Shown: positions 14,919-25,772, counted from the first letter of the stretch. The stretch is DNA of 64,000 nucleotides from Brucella tritici (GCF_902825325.1 NZ_CADEAR010000011.1:1-64000), one strand, 5' to 3'. Translations and numbers: made by a program. The notes: generated from the letters alone by a model not told the origin.

Positions 14919-16685
14919 TTACTGCGTCAGCGCCGCGCGCTGACAAAGAACGCCGGTGACCTGAACATCAGCCTCACCCAGTTTGACACCGAGGAGATCG
15001 AGAAGACCAAATAGTAAGCTGTCCAAAGGAGCCGAGAGCGGACCTAGCAAGCCGCCAAGTGCTTTAACGACGCCGGTAATGTTGAGGTTCAAACCCAGCA
15101 GGTCGACACTGGCGGTAATCTCAATGTTGTTGAGCAGTGCACTGGTCAACGATGTCAACAGTTTCGAGGAATGGACCGTCTGGATTTTCTTACTCGTTAT
15201 ATCGCTGGCACTGAAATTGACAATTCTCTGTTGATTGTCACCCAACGGAATTTCGGCTCTCGCATAGATGCTTGCCAGTTTAATCTTGATTAGCCCCAAA
15301 ACGTCAAGGCCAAGTATACTAGCAATCTCCTTTCTGCTGACTGATGGTTTTTTACTGAAATCACCGAATCCCGTGTCCAGATTACCCAGATAAATTCCCA
15401 CTATGCCGGTTCTCACTCCGATACCTACATTCGCGCTCTGCGGACCGGATGGGCAACTGATATTCACCAACTCACCTTCCGCGGAGGCTACATCAATGAA
15501 AATCGGAAGGTTCACGCTTGCCAGTGAATTCAGACCCAAGGCATTGTCACCCAATACACTGATGTTGAGCCGCAACCTTATTTGTGCCGTCCGCACGAGC
15601 GACCCCGCCGCACCGACCCTGAAGAAGGGCGTTTTTTGTGCTGGTTCACCAATAGCGACGTCAACTGCAACATTGGCTACCACTAAATTGATCGGAACTT
15701 TGAGCGAAATCTGATGATCGCCACCCAGCACTATTGCCGCAGATATGACCTGTAGTGCATTGGCTGTGATGTTGTATCCAGCCCCCGATTGCAGCGAAAC
15801 ATCGGCGAGCGAACCGAGCCCAAGCAGCTTACCCAAGGGGAGCTTGGTCGACAAAGCGGCTGCATTCTTCCCCAATAGTTCCAGAGCAGCTTTTGCAGTC
15901 GGATTGTTCGTTATTACCTGAGCCATCACGTTCGCGACGTCTCCGACAGACACAGCGGTATCCAGTAACTGCTGATAAGTTCCTGCCTTCAGGTTCACCT
16001 TGGGCGATAAGGCAAGTTTGTCAAGAAAACCAAGCAAGTTAATATCAGTTGCCGCGAGCGCATTGTAATCAACAAGCTTCAGATTGATATCTGTATTCAG
16101 AAGCCCGCCCAAGAGTCCGTTGAGCGCACTTTCCTTCGTGTTCAGGCTCAGCAATCGCGAACCGATCCAAAACGCGGCTTCCGCCTTCGTGGCCGCCATG
16201 CCGGTAGCCCCAAGCGCGGGCCGATTGATGAATGCCTGACCGAAATAGAGATTGCCTGGACGTGCCAGCCGGACGCGAACCGCATCGGGACTGGTGCCGC
16301 CGGCGACAAAACGGTTCTCGACAGCTCGGTTCTTGTCGGGAAAGTAGTTGCCCTTCTCCACCCAGACGCGGGTCTTGTTGTCCGTCTTTCCGTTGACGAC
16401 GGATGGATCGTAAGCGCCGGTCATCAGCACCGGATCAAGACCGTTCGCCCGCAATTGCCGCAGTACCGCATCATTGGCCTGCGAAAGGGAAGCCGCACCG
16501 GCAACGGCGGCAAAATCCGCCATGCTCTGCAACTGGCGCCGCTCCAGAAACAGCGAACTCGTGTCCACACAGAAAGCCGCCACCGCCAGAAACAGCGGAG
16601 AGACCAGCGCCGCCATCGTCGCCAGATTGCCGCCCCTTGCATGCAGGAAACGCGATACCAAACCCCGCATATCGAATGCCCCCAA
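14919..16685 (-). CDS. TadG-family pilus-assembly-like protein with large C-terminal region
   Basis: A 588-aa protein. The N-terminus (HARGGNLATMAALVSPLFLAVAAFCVDTSSLFLERRQLQ) is the TadE/TadG-type membrane anchor, followed by MADFAAVAGAASLSQ, typical of the Flp-pilus TadG N-region. The remaining 430 residues are extracytoplasmic, rich in Leu, Gly, Asn and Val, with no catalytic motif I recognise; only two cysteines are visible (about residues 420 and 580). It lies just downstream of a TadE gene with a 7-bp gap. No other tad genes are in the window. Confidence 0.82.
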   Translation of the reverse strand: MGAFDMRGLVSRFLHARGGNLATMAALVSPLFLAVAAFCVDTSSLFLERRQLQSMADFAAVAGAASLSQANDAVLRQLRANGLDPVLMTGAYDPSVVNGKTDNKTRVWVEKGNYFPDKNRAVENRFVAGGTSPDAVRVRLARPGNLYFGQAFINRPALGATGMAATKAEAAFWIGSRLLSLNTKESALNGLLGGLLNTDINLKLVDYNALAATDINLLGFLDKLALSPKVNLKAGTYQQLLDTAVSVGDVANVMAQVITNNPTAKAALELLGKNAAALSTKLPLGKLLGLGSLADVSLQSGAGYNITANALQVISAAIVLGGDHQISLKVPINLVVANVAVDVAIGEPAQKTPFFRVGAAGSLVRTAQIRLRLNISVLGDNALGLNSLASVNLPIFIDVASAEGELVNISCPSGPQSANVGIGVRTGIVGIYLGNLDTGFGDFSKKPSVSRKEIASILGLDVLGLIKIKLASIYARAEIPLGDNQQRIVNFSASDITSKKIQTVHSSKLLTSLTSALLNNIEITASVDLLGLNLNITGVVKALGGLLGPLSAPLDSLLFGLLDLLGVKLGEADVQVTGVLCQRAALTQ

Positions 16686-16692
16686 CCCTTAG

Positions 16693-17190
16693 TCAGATTC
16701 CGCCAAGCCTTATTGTCGATGCCCTTGTAATGGTCGTGTCCGGTAGCGGCAGGCCCGTCATCAGGTTCCAGATCGGCAGGTTTTGCGCGTTGTAGCGGAT
16801 CGTCACTGTGAACTGGTTCGGGTCCGACTGGGCATTGTCGACATTCACCTGCATCTTCGCCGGATCGATCAGCGAATATTTTGCCGCGTTCTTCTGGATG
16901 TAGGTTGTCGCCAGCGTCAGCCGCTCCGGGGGATCGATACCCGCCAGCGCCGTCCGCGTGGCGTCAGCCGCGAGCTGCTGCACGGCATTCGCCACGCCCA
17001 GATAGAGACCGAAGGCGATCATGCCCATCAGGATCAGAAGAAAAACCGGCGCCAATATTGCAAATTCGACCGCCGCCGTGCCGCTTTTATTTCGTTTGAA
17101 AAATAACAATAAAGGTATTCTTCGAGGCAGGCCGCAAGACTTGCTCTTTGAAGATAAAAACCTCTTCAGCCCTATAATAAGGTAAGCCAT
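16693..17190 (-). CDS. TadE-family pilus assembly protein
   Basis: A 165-aa protein. After a short basic N-terminus, residues 30-60 carry the TadE signature NKSGTAAVEFAILAPVFLLILMGMIAFGLYLG, with the conserved glutamate used by prepilin-type peptidases. I start it at the ATG at 17190, preceded by GGGAGGG; a longer frame to 17247 is possible. It forms an apparent two-gene operon with the TadG gene. No CpaA/TadV peptidase, ATPase or secretin genes are nearby, so the pair may depend on a locus elsewhere. Confidence 0.85.
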   Translation of the reverse strand: MAYLIIGLKRFLSSKSKSCGLPRRIPLLLFFKRNKSGTAAVEFAILAPVFLLILMGMIAFGLYLGVANAVQQLAADATRTALAGIDPPERLTLATTYIQKNAAKYSLIDPAKMQVNVDNAQSDPNQFTVTIRYNAQNLPIWNLMTGLPLPDTTITRASTIRLGGI

Positions 17191-17688
17191 TTGCCCTCCC
17201 GTCCAAGAGCATTGAAACCTTATTTCCATGCCAGCTCGAAACAACATGCATCATGCATGCGCCGACCATCCGCCTCTACGGATAGATCACGTCTAAATTT
17301 TCTTCTCTACTTTCAGATTGTAGATTCCCGATCTTATTTAATCAGGAGATAATTTAAGAACACTTAATTACTTCGATCAGTTTGTTTCCATTGGAAAATT
17401 CCGAAAGAATAACTGCAAGTTGTATATTGATACCAACTTGGTTCGCTTCATCGCATGTTTTCGCGCAGTCACCGAGAGGAGCCCGGAAGCGTCCAGCCTT
17501 TGTGTCGCCGACAATTATTGCATGACAAATAATTAAGATGAAATCCTGAGCGGGGAAGCATAGATATCCGGTTAGCTATCCTTAGTGGGCAAGTATTGTC
17601 TCGCTTTGGTTGTATGCGACAGAGAGTTTGCGGGACATATTGATAAATCTCCGGAGATCGGAGGTTCTGAAAGCTAGAGGGTTTAACG
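17191..17688. other. Gene-free intergenic stretch, 498 bp
   Basis: AT-rich DNA between the divergent tadE gene and the efflux operon. I see a small palindrome TTTCCATTGGAAA at about 17385-17397 and the tandem ATGCATCATGCATG, but no convincing gene, RNA or terminator. It presumably holds both promoters. Confidence 0.5.
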
Positions 17689-18936
17689 GTGCTTACAACT
17701 TCCGATTCTTCCAAAACCGGGCAGCGGACGGCACCTTCGCAGAAGCGCACGCGCAGCAAGGCGCGCCGCTGGTGGCTCTGGCTTGTCATTGCAGCAATCG
17801 TGGCCGGCGCGGGCTGGTATTTTTACGGATCAGGCCAGGCAGACGGCCAGAAGACGAGTTATCTGGCCGAGACAGTCACACGCGGCGATATCGAAAACAC
17901 CATTACCGCCGTCGGGACGCTTAGCGCGCTGCGCAGCATCAATGTCGGCGCGCAGGTTTCCGGCCAGCTTAAAAGCGTGAAGGTTGAAGTGGGCGATCAG
18001 GTGAAGCAGGGCCAGCTCATCGCCGAAATCGACCCGTCTCCCTTCGAGAAGAAGGTGGAAATCGCAAGCGCGCAGCTCGACAATCTCAAGGCACAGCTTT
18101 TGAGCAAGGAAGCCCAGCTGACGCTCAAAAAGGCCAATGCGGCACGCCAGCGCTCGCTTCTGGCCACGCGCGGCGTATCCCAATCCACCGTGGATCAGGC
18201 CGATGCCGATCTTGCCATGGCCGATGCGGATGTGAAGGCGCTCGGCGCGCAGATCCGCCAGCAGGAAGCTCAGCTTGCCAGCGACAAGGTCGATCTCGGC
18301 TACACCAAGATTTACAGCCCCATGGAAGGCACGGTCGTCGATCAGTCCGCCAAGGAAGGCGAAACGCTGAATGCCGTGCAAAGCGCACCGACCATCGTGA
18401 CTGTGGCCGATCTCAAGGTCATGACTGTGGAAGCGCAGGTTTCGGAAGCCGACATCGGCAGGCTGAAACCTGGAATGCCGGTCTATTTCACCCTGCTCGG
18501 CCAGCCGGAGAAGCGTTTTACCGGCACGCTGCGCCAGATCAAGCCGACGCCTGCAACCGAGAACAATGTTGTGCTCTATTATGCGCTGTTCGACGTCCCG
18601 AACCCGACCGGCGAACTGATGATCAATATGAGCACGCAGGTTTATTTCATTCTCGATGAGGCGAAAGACGTATTGATCGTCCCCTCGTCGGCGCTGAATT
18701 ACAAGCGCGAGGGTCCCCAGAACCAGAAAGGCAAGCCGCAGATTTCGGTCAAGGTCGTGAGCGACAATGGCTCGATCACCGAGCGCCAGGTTCAGATCGG
18801 CGTACGCAATCGCGTGCAAACCGAGATCAAGAGCGGTCTTGAGGAAGGCGACAAGGTTATCGTCACCAGCGCTTCCAGCGGAGCCGAAGCCGCTGCAGGC
18901 CAGCGTGGCCGCAGGCCCGGCATGCGCCTGTTCTGA
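17689..18936 (+). CDS. MacA-like periplasmic adaptor (membrane fusion protein)
   Basis: A 415-aa membrane fusion protein. One N-terminal membrane helix ([20 protein letters not shown], about residues 28-46) is followed by a biotinyl-lipoyl half ([33 protein letters not shown]), an alpha-hairpin (about residues 120-190) and beta-barrel domains. It should link an ABC pump to an outer-membrane channel. The start is a GTG. Its stop overlaps the next gene's ATG (TGATG), showing translational coupling to the MacB-like ABC gene. No TolC homologue is adjacent. Confidence 0.9.
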   Translation: MLTTSDSSKTGQRTAPSQKRTRSKARRWWLWLVIAAIVAGAGWYFYGSGQADGQKTSYLAETVTRGDIENTITAVGTLSALRSINVGAQVSGQLKSVKVEVGDQVKQGQLIAEIDPSPFEKKVEIASAQLDNLKAQLLSKEAQLTLKKANAARQRSLLATRGVSQSTVDQADADLAMADADVKALGAQIRQQEAQLASDKVDLGYTKIYSPMEGTVVDQSAKEGETLNAVQSAPTIVTVADLKVMTVEAQVSEADIGRLKPGMPVYFTLLGQPEKRFTGTLRQIKPTPATENNVVLYYALFDVPNPTGELMINMSTQVYFILDEAKDVLIVPSSALNYKREGPQNQKGKPQISVKVVSDNGSITERQVQIGVRNRVQTEIKSGLEEGDKVIVTSASSGAEAAAGQRGRRPGMRLF

Positions 18937-20891
18937 TGAGCTGCCTCATGACCGACACACCGCTCATCAGACTGGATGATATCCGCAAGACCTATCACAA
19001 CGGCGACCTTGCCGTTGAGGTGCTGCACGGCATCACGCTTGATATTCAGGCCGGAGAGTTCGTCGCGATCATGGGCGCGTCCGGTTCCGGCAAATCGACG
19101 CTGATGAACATTCTGGGCTGCCTCGACAGCCCGAGCGGCGGACAATATCTGCTCGACGGCGAGGACGTCTCGACGCTGGATGCCGATGCGCTTGCAGCAT
19201 TGCGCCGCCGAACCTTCGGCTTCGTTTTCCAGAGCTACAACCTCATCTCGACCTCGACCGCACAGGAAAACGTCGAGGTTCCCGCGATCTATGCAGGCCT
19301 GCCCGCATCGGAGCGCCACGCACGCGCCGCCGAGCTGCTCAATTCGCTGAAGCTCGGCGACCGCCTCGACCATCGCCCGAACCAGCTTTCCGGCGGCCAG
19401 CAGCAGCGCGTTTCCATCGCCCGGGCGCTCATGAATGGCGGGCGCATCATCCTTGCCGACGAGCCGACCGGCGCACTCGACAGCCAGAGCGGCGAGGATG
19501 TGATGGACCTTTTGCGCTCCATGCACGCGCAGGGTCATACCGTCATCGTCATCACGCACGCCCGTGAAGTGGCCGAACGCGCTGATCGGCTGATCGAAAT
19601 TCGCGACGGCCAGATACTCTCCGATACTGTGAAGCGCGCCATTCCCGATACACAGGCGCCGTTCCGGCTGCAGGAGAGCCTTGAAGGCAATTCCGCCCGC
19701 ATTGCCGATGTTTCGGAGGCGGTGAAGATGGCGATGCGTGCTTTGCGGGCCAATATCTTCCGGACAATTCTTACGCTGCTCGGCATCATCATCGGCGTCA
19801 GTTCCGTGGTTACAATGCTCGCCATCGGCACCGGCGCGCAGAACTCGATTCTCGACCGCATCAATGCGATGGGCACCGATCTCATTCTGGTGCGCCCGTC
19901 CATGGCTGGTTTCCGGGGAACAGGCCAGATCGCAACGCTGATTCCCGAAGACGCCACCGCAATTCTGGAATTGCCGAACATCAAAACCGCCGTCCCCGAA
20001 GTCACCGGCACCGTGACGCTGCGCCGTGGCAATGTCGACTACCAGTCGCAGGCAAACGGGACCGTACCCGCCTTTTCCGAAGCCAAATCGTGGAAGGTTG
20101 CCACCGGCGACTTCATCAGCCAGAGCGATCTGGACAATTATGCGCCCGTCGCAGTGCTGGGCAAAACGGTCGTCAACACGCTGTTCCCCGATGGCAGCAA
20201 TCCTATCGGGCAGTATATCCTGATCCAGAAGATTCCGTTTCAGGTGATCGGAACTCTTGAACCGAAGGGCGCAGGTTTTGGCGGTTCGGATCAGGACGAT
20301 GTGGTGGTCGTGCCGCTTTCGACCGGCAATCTGCGGCTGTTCGGCCAGAAATATGTGCGTACTATCACCGTGCAGGTGAAGGATTCCGACCTCATCAACA
20401 CGACACAGGAACAGATTCAGGACCTGCTCGACCAGCGCCACAAGAAGCAGGACACGATGATAACCAACATGTCGTCCATCCGCGAGGATGCGACGGCGAT
20501 GGGCAATACGATGACGCTGTTTCTGGGGTCCGTCGCTGCAATCTCGCTTCTGGTCGGCGGCATCGGCGTCATGAACATCATGCTGGTAAGCGTGACGGAG
20601 CGCACCCGCGAGATCGGCGTGCGGATGGCGACCGGCGCAAGGCGGCGCGATATTCTGCTGCAGTTCATCACCGAAGCGCTGACCGTCTCGGCAATTGGCG
20701 GTGCATTTGGCGTCGTGATCGGGCTCGGCGCTGCGGCCATCGCGGGCTGGGCCGGTCTTTCGGTCGGCTACAGCGTCGGGCCTGTCCTGCTGGCCTTCGC
20801 CTGCGCTTTCGCCACCGGCCTGATCTTCGGCTTCCTGCCAGCGCGCAAAGCTTCCCGCCTGCTGCCCGCCGTGGCACTGTCATCCGAATAG
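18936..20891 (+). CDS. MacB-like ABC transporter, fused ATPase and permease
   Basis: A 651-aa protein. Residues 8-235 form an ABC ATPase with Walker [10 protein letters not shown], signature LSGGQQQRV and Walker [15 protein letters not shown]. Residues 270-651 form the MacB/FtsX permease with four membrane helices, a large periplasmic part and the C-terminal [18 protein letters not shown] hallmark. It forms a tripartite efflux or lipoprotein/peptide export pump with the preceding adaptor. The substrate is unknown. A second possible start is the ATG at 18948. Confidence 0.92.
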   Translation: MSCLMTDTPLIRLDDIRKTYHNGDLAVEVLHGITLDIQAGEFVAIMGASGSGKSTLMNILGCLDSPSGGQYLLDGEDVSTLDADALAALRRRTFGFVFQSYNLISTSTAQENVEVPAIYAGLPASERHARAAELLNSLKLGDRLDHRPNQLSGGQQQRVSIARALMNGGRIILADEPTGALDSQSGEDVMDLLRSMHAQGHTVIVITHAREVAERADRLIEIRDGQILSDTVKRAIPDTQAPFRLQESLEGNSARIADVSEAVKMAMRALRANIFRTILTLLGIIIGVSSVVTMLAIGTGAQNSILDRINAMGTDLILVRPSMAGFRGTGQIATLIPEDATAILELPNIKTAVPEVTGTVTLRRGNVDYQSQANGTVPAFSEAKSWKVATGDFISQSDLDNYAPVAVLGKTVVNTLFPDGSNPIGQYILIQKIPFQVIGTLEPKGAGFGGSDQDDVVVVPLSTGNLRLFGQKYVRTITVQVKDSDLINTTQEQIQDLLDQRHKKQDTMITNMSSIREDATAMGNTMTLFLGSVAAISLLVGGIGVMNIMLVSVTERTREIGVRMATGARRRDILLQFITEALTVSAIGGAFGVVIGLGAAAIAGWAGLSVGYSVGPVLLAFACAFATGLIFGFLPARKASRLLPAVALSSE

Positions 20892-20918
20892 CAAACGCTG
20901 ACGGGAGGCAGCACAGCG

Positions 20919-21695
20919 ATGATTCCGTTCAAGAGAAGCCTGTTCGCTGCCGCGATTGTACTTGCTGCGATAGTGGTCCTGACGCAGCCGGGCCGCACCG
21001 AAACCTGCAACCGCGAAACCATTGAAGGTACAGACTATATCATCTGCGATGCAAAGGCGGATGGCACGGGCTTGCACCTGTTCTGGAAAAATGGCGACGA
21101 CGAGCCCTATCGCAATTTTTCAAAAGTAGCTGACGCTGCCGCAAGTCGCGGCAAGACACTGGCTTTCGCGCTCAATGCTGGCATGTATCAGCCTGATTTT
21201 TCGCCGATGGGCCTCTACATCGAAGGTGGCCGTGAGCTTCGCCCGGCAAGCAAGACGACGCCTGCTCATGGCTCCGGCCCCGTGCCGAACTTCTACAAAA
21301 AGCCGAACGGTATCTTCTATCTCGGCGACAAGGGTGCCGAAATCCTGCCGACAGACCGTTTTCTGAAACAAAAGATCAAGCCGCAACTGGCCACCCAGTC
21401 CGGGCCGATGCTGGTTATCCGCAACCGGATCAACCCGATTTTCATCGTCGGCTCAACCGACAAGACCCGGCGCAGCGGCGTCGGCATTTGCGATGGCGGC
21501 GTGATCCGATTCGCGATCAGCGAAGACGCGGTCAATTTCCACGACTTCGCAAAATTGTTTCGAGACCATCTCCAATGCCCCAATGCCCTGTTTCTCGACG
21601 GCGGTGGCGGCGCTGGCATTTACGTTCCAGCGCTGGGACGGAATGATGTCTCGTGGCACGGCGGTTACGGCCCGATCTTCGGGTTGATTGAATGA
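20919..21695 (+). CDS. Exported phosphodiester glycosidase family protein (DUF2233/NAGPA)
   Basis: A 258-aa protein with an N-terminal signal peptide or anchor (SLFAAAIVLAAIVVL). The body matches the NAGPA-like domain: FALNAGMYQPDFSPMGLYIEGG, SGPMLVI, FAISEDAVNFHDFAKLFRD and CPNALFLDGGGGAGIYVP. Family members cleave sugar-phosphodiester bonds. It starts 27 bp after the MacB-like gene with GGGAGG upstream, so it is probably the third gene of that operon. No specific substrate can be assigned. Confidence 0.85.
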   Translation: MIPFKRSLFAAAIVLAAIVVLTQPGRTETCNRETIEGTDYIICDAKADGTGLHLFWKNGDDEPYRNFSKVADAAASRGKTLAFALNAGMYQPDFSPMGLYIEGGRELRPASKTTPAHGSGPVPNFYKKPNGIFYLGDKGAEILPTDRFLKQKIKPQLATQSGPMLVIRNRINPIFIVGSTDKTRRSGVGICDGGVIRFAISEDAVNFHDFAKLFRDHLQCPNALFLDGGGGAGIYVPALGRNDVSWHGGYGPIFGLIE

Positions 21696-21701
21696 GGGCG
21701 G

Positions 21702-22598
21702 TCAAATTTCCGAATCATCGAGAATGCGGGAGAGCGTGCTTCGTCCGAGCATGCTCATGGCCGGATTGCTGACACGATAATACCAGACCAGCCCCATCGC
21801 CTGTTGAAACGCCCAGGCCGCGCCGCGTTTCCATTCGAAATCACCAGATTGAAGATGCCTGCGCAGAATATTGCGTCGCTCCCTATCGAAAAGATGCCAG
21901 GCTGCGACAAGGTCCAGCGCCGGATCGGCGGGTCCGAAGCCACCGCTATCGAGCACACCGACCAAATGTCCGTCGCGCGCAAGGAGGTTTCCCGGAATGA
22001 GATCGCAATGGCTCATTACGTCAGCACCACTGGATGGCAATGCGCGCAGTTGCTCCCATTTCCAGCGAAGGCGCGCTACATCCAGCAGGCCTTCGCTGTT
22101 CCTGAAACAGGTCTCAATCCACTCATCATGATCCGTCAGATCGCCGCCTCTGCCAGTTCCTGAAAAAGAACGGCCTTTGGTATCAGCCAGACGAAGTGAA
22201 GCAATGAGATTTGCAATATCCAGCGCAAAATTGTTGGAAGTGGAAAGCCCATCAGGCGTGGCAACATCCCCTTCAATCCAGCTCTGCATCATCCAGGGCA
22301 TGGGATAGTTGCGAGCGGGGTGGCCGATGCCCATTGGCTGAGGCGCTGGTACGGGCGAATGTCGTGCAAATTCCGCCATGGCAGCAGCTTCGTTCCGCAA
22401 TATCTCTGCATATTCAGCCGGGTTCGTTACCTGTAGGGGAAATCTTGCAGCGATATTCGATTCGACGCGGAAAATTGCGTTGACCGTACCCGTCGTCTCC
22501 AGCTTCTCCACCTTCTCGCGACCATATTGTGGGAACTGGTCGGCGATCAGCACACGCACGAGGTCGGCATCAATATGAAGTTGGTCTGGATGCATCAT
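21702..22598 (-). CDS. Aminoglycoside phosphotransferase (APH)-family kinase
   Basis: A 298-aa protein-kinase-like fold enzyme. The catalytic loop is VMSHCDLIPGNLLARDG (Brenner HxDxxxxN motif) and the metal-binding segment is GVLDSGGFGPADPALDL, where D-S-G stands in place of the usual D-F/W-E. It resembles macrolide or aminoglycoside phosphotransferases, but many family members phosphorylate other small molecules, so resistance cannot be concluded. The start is put at 22598, with GGGAC upstream; the frame is open to 22664. Confidence 0.82.
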   Translation of the reverse strand: MMHPDQLHIDADLVRVLIADQFPQYGREKVEKLETTGTVNAIFRVESNIAARFPLQVTNPAEYAEILRNEAAAMAEFARHSPVPAPQPMGIGHPARNYPMPWMMQSWIEGDVATPDGLSTSNNFALDIANLIASLRLADTKGRSFSGTGRGGDLTDHDEWIETCFRNSEGLLDVARLRWKWEQLRALPSSGADVMSHCDLIPGNLLARDGHLVGVLDSGGFGPADPALDLVAAWHLFDRERRNILRRHLQSGDFEWKRGAAWAFQQAMGLVWYYRVSNPAMSMLGRSTLSRILDDSEI

Positions 22599-22660
22599 GT
22601 CCCATCGATAGGACCGTGGGGCGGCAAAGGCAATGCGATCCATAGTTTGCCATGGACAAA

Positions 22661-22694
22661 ACAAAGGCCGATCTGATTTTCAGACCGGCCTTTC
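22661..22694 (-). terminator. Terminator after tonB
   Basis: A long stem AAAGGCCGATCTG/CAGACCGGCCTTT with a short T-rich loop, 22 bp beyond the tonB stop on the minus strand. Confidence 0.8.
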
Positions 22695-22715
22695 AGATAA
22701 CGCATTCTGCACTGC

Positions 22716-23684
22716 TTACTTGAACAGCAGCGGCAAGGTGATCGGCATACGCGCCTTGGCAATAGCTGCCGGCGGGGCAGGCACCGGCGAAGCCCGACGC
22801 GCTGCTTCCAGTGCAAGCTGGTCCACGTCCGGATTGCCCGACGAACCGGCCAGACGAGCCGAAAGCACATTGCCGGATGGATCAATCACGAAAGTAACCT
22901 GAACGAGCCCCTTGGCATTCCGTGATTTGCGTTGCAGAAAACGCACATTGCGCGCCATGTGAGACTGCAGCTTTGACGTCCATTTGGAGGAACTGACGCC
23001 AGCGGATGCCGAGTTTTCACCTCGACGGTTTGCTGCAGCTTTCGCACCCGCATCGGCATCCATGCGCGGTGCAGCTGCCTGACGGGTTTCGGGTGCTTTC
23101 TCAGCCTTCTTGGGCTTTGGTTTCTCGACCTTCGGCTTTTCCGGCTTCGGCTTTTCAACCTTTTTCGGTTCTGGCTTCGGCTCCGGCTTGGGTTCAGGCT
23201 TTACTTCCGGCTTTTCGACCGGCAGCGGAACGGCTACCTCCGGCTTTTCAGCCTCGACCACATCTGGAACGACTTCTTCAGGCTCCTGAACAGCCTGTGG
23301 TTCCGGCTCAGGCTCGGGCGGTTTCACCTCTTCCGGTTCCGGCGGTGTCGGCTCTTCCTGTACCGGTTCCGGTTGCGGGGCCGGTTCCGGCTCAGCCTGT
23401 TCCTGCGGTGCTTCAGCCGTTTCCGGCTGGGCTTCTTCCGCAACCTGTTCTTCCATCGGCGCTTCCGGCTCCGGCGCAAGCTCCACCACCATGGCGGCGA
23501 CCTGTGTGCCATCGGGCTGGTCTTCTTCCTGTGCCATATGAATGGCATAGGCACCGGCGGCATGAACTGTCAGAACAAGAATGCCCGCGCCAAGCCAGCG
23601 CCCCGCATCATGCCAGAAGGAATGATGATGGGTGTCAGCCGAAGCCACCTTTACAGGAGGATGGTCGGGCGGAAGTGCATTCAT
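22716..23684 (-). CDS. tonB: TonB energy transducer
   Basis: A 322-aa protein. The N-terminal membrane anchor is about residues 28-50. Residues 75-215 are an extreme Pro/Glu/Lys-rich spacer (PEPEP and KPEPK repeats) crossing the periplasm, and residues 225-322 form the TonB C-terminal domain (VTFVIDPSGNVLSARLAGSSGNPDVDQLALEA). It passes proton-motive energy from ExbB/ExbD to TonB-dependent outer-membrane receptors. Its ATG overlaps the exbD stop by 4 bp. It is the last gene of exbB-exbD-tonB. Confidence 0.93.
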   Translation of the reverse strand: MNALPPDHPPVKVASADTHHHSFWHDAGRWLGAGILVLTVHAAGAYAIHMAQEEDQPDGTQVAAMVVELAPEPEAPMEEQVAEEAQPETAEAPQEQAEPEPAPQPEPVQEEPTPPEPEEVKPPEPEPEPQAVQEPEEVVPDVVEAEKPEVAVPLPVEKPEVKPEPKPEPKPEPKKVEKPKPEKPKVEKPKPKKAEKAPETRQAAAPRMDADAGAKAAANRRGENSASAGVSSSKWTSKLQSHMARNVRFLQRKSRNAKGLVQVTFVIDPSGNVLSARLAGSSGNPDVDQLALEAARRASPVPAPPAAIAKARMPITLPLLFK

Positions 23685-24190
23685 TGCGCGGCTCCCTGCA
23701 CTGCGGGAGTTTGCGAAGCGGGTGCCGGTCGCGCAGGCGCACCGGCAGGTGCTGCTCCGCTCTGGTCGGCACCGATGGTTTCAAGACCGACCAGCGCGAT
23801 CTTCAGATAACCGGCTTCACGCAGAAGATTCATCACGCGCATCAATTCGCCATAGCCGACATTCTTGTCGGCACGCAGGAAGATGCGCGCTTCCTTGTTT
23901 TTCTCCGACAGGCCGTCCAGCGCCACGCCAAGGCGCTCGCGGGCAACGGTATCGTTGCCGACACTGATGCTGAGATCGTCCTTCAGCGTCACATAAAGCG
24001 GCTTGTCGGGACGCGGTGCAGGTGCCGCCGTCGAGGCAGGCAGATCCACCTTCACATCCACAGTCGCCAGAGGTGCTGCCACCATGAAAATGATGAGCAG
24101 AACCAGCATAACGTCGATGAAGGGCGTCACATTGATCTCGTGGTTCAGCTCGAGATCGTCACCGCCGCCTTCGCGAACTTTACCAGCCAT
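23681..24190 (-). CDS. exbD: TonB-system biopolymer transport protein ExbD
   Basis: A 169-aa protein with one membrane helix carrying the critical aspartate (INVTPFIDVMLVLLIIFMVAAPL) and a periplasmic domain. It forms the proton channel with ExbB. It starts 5 bp after exbB and overlaps tonB by 4 bp. The C-terminal tail is Pro/Ala-rich (GAAPAGAPARPAPAS), longer than in E. coli ExbD. Confidence 0.95.
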   Translation of the reverse strand: MAGKVREGGGDDLELNHEINVTPFIDVMLVLLIIFMVAAPLATVDVKVDLPASTAAPAPRPDKPLYVTLKDDLSISVGNDTVARERLGVALDGLSEKNKEARIFLRADKNVGYGELMRVMNLLREAGYLKIALVGLETIGADQSGAAPAGAPARPAPASQTPAVQGAAQ

Positions 24191-24195
24191 GGTGC

Positions 24196-25182
<987 letters not shown>

Positions 25183-25282
25183 TTTGATCGCCTTTTGATT
25201 GTTCAAATCCGCGCGCACATGACTAAACCTTCATGCAGGCCGTCGCGCCGCCTGTTGGGCCTCTTCTTAACTCCCAATAATA

Positions 25283-25297
25283 TGATGACGCAAGTCA
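25283..25297 (-). promoter_or_regulatory. Candidate iron-responsive operator (RirA-type IRO) upstream of exbB
   Basis: TGA-N9-TCA, overlapping the inverted repeat ATGAC-GCAA-GTCAT, about 100 bp before the exbB start. It fits the IRO consensus of RirA in Rhizobiaceae. The consensus is short, so a chance match is possible; the iron-uptake context raises its weight. Confidence 0.45.
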
Positions 25298-25514
25298 TGT
25301 TTTCATTTCAAAGGCATTTTCGTCATGTAACCCAAGGATAGGCGAACATTTTTCAGCTCTCGCCTTTTTGCCAGTTGCACATTCGCGCCAAATCAGACCT
25401 GATAGGGTGAACCAGACGCCCGAGGGTTGGATTTGAAAGAAAATTCCGGGGGGCGCGGGAGGAAATGCAGTTCCGGCCGAGCCGGATTCTGCCGGAACTC
25501 TGGAGGACATGCCA

Positions 25515-25673
25515 ATGATGCTCAAGGATATCCAGACGCTTGAACATGCGGCACGCACTGCAATGGCGGGAAATGACGATCCGCTGCCGGTACAGCAGCG
25601 TTCATTGAAGCCCACACATGTCGGACTGGCCTTCATTATGCTGGCCGGAGCGGCTTATCTGCTTCTGGCCTGA
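25515..25673 (+). CDS. Small predicted membrane peptide, 52 aa
   Basis: A short frame starting ATGATG, with GGAGG 8 bp upstream. The first 32 residues are soluble (LKDIQTLEHAARTAMAGNDD), and the C-terminal 20 (HVGLAFIMLAGAAYLLLA) form one hydrophobic segment up to the stop, a tail-anchored layout. I recognise no family. The good ribosome site and membrane tail make it a plausible gene; an earlier ATG at 25509 is too close to GGAGG. Confidence 0.5.
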   Translation: MMLKDIQTLEHAARTAMAGNDDPLPVQQRSLKPTHVGLAFIMLAGAAYLLLA

Positions 25674-25772
25674 AGCAGAGATTTTCAACCCATAAGCGCG
25701 CTTGCCTCATTTTTGCCATGCGCAGAACATGGGTTTCACAATTTTGACGCTTGAATAACACAGATTTTGAGC

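Noticed and set aside
18792-20441. 549-codon minus-strand frame over the MacB-like gene
   Set aside because: Antisense to an ABC transporter with intact Walker motifs; no ribosome site or recognizable domain.
21702-22598. Antibiotic resistance gene (aminoglycoside or macrolide kinase)
   Set aside because: The fold is APH-like, but the usual metal-binding D-F/W-E is D-S-G here and the family has many non-resistance members. No mobile context is present.
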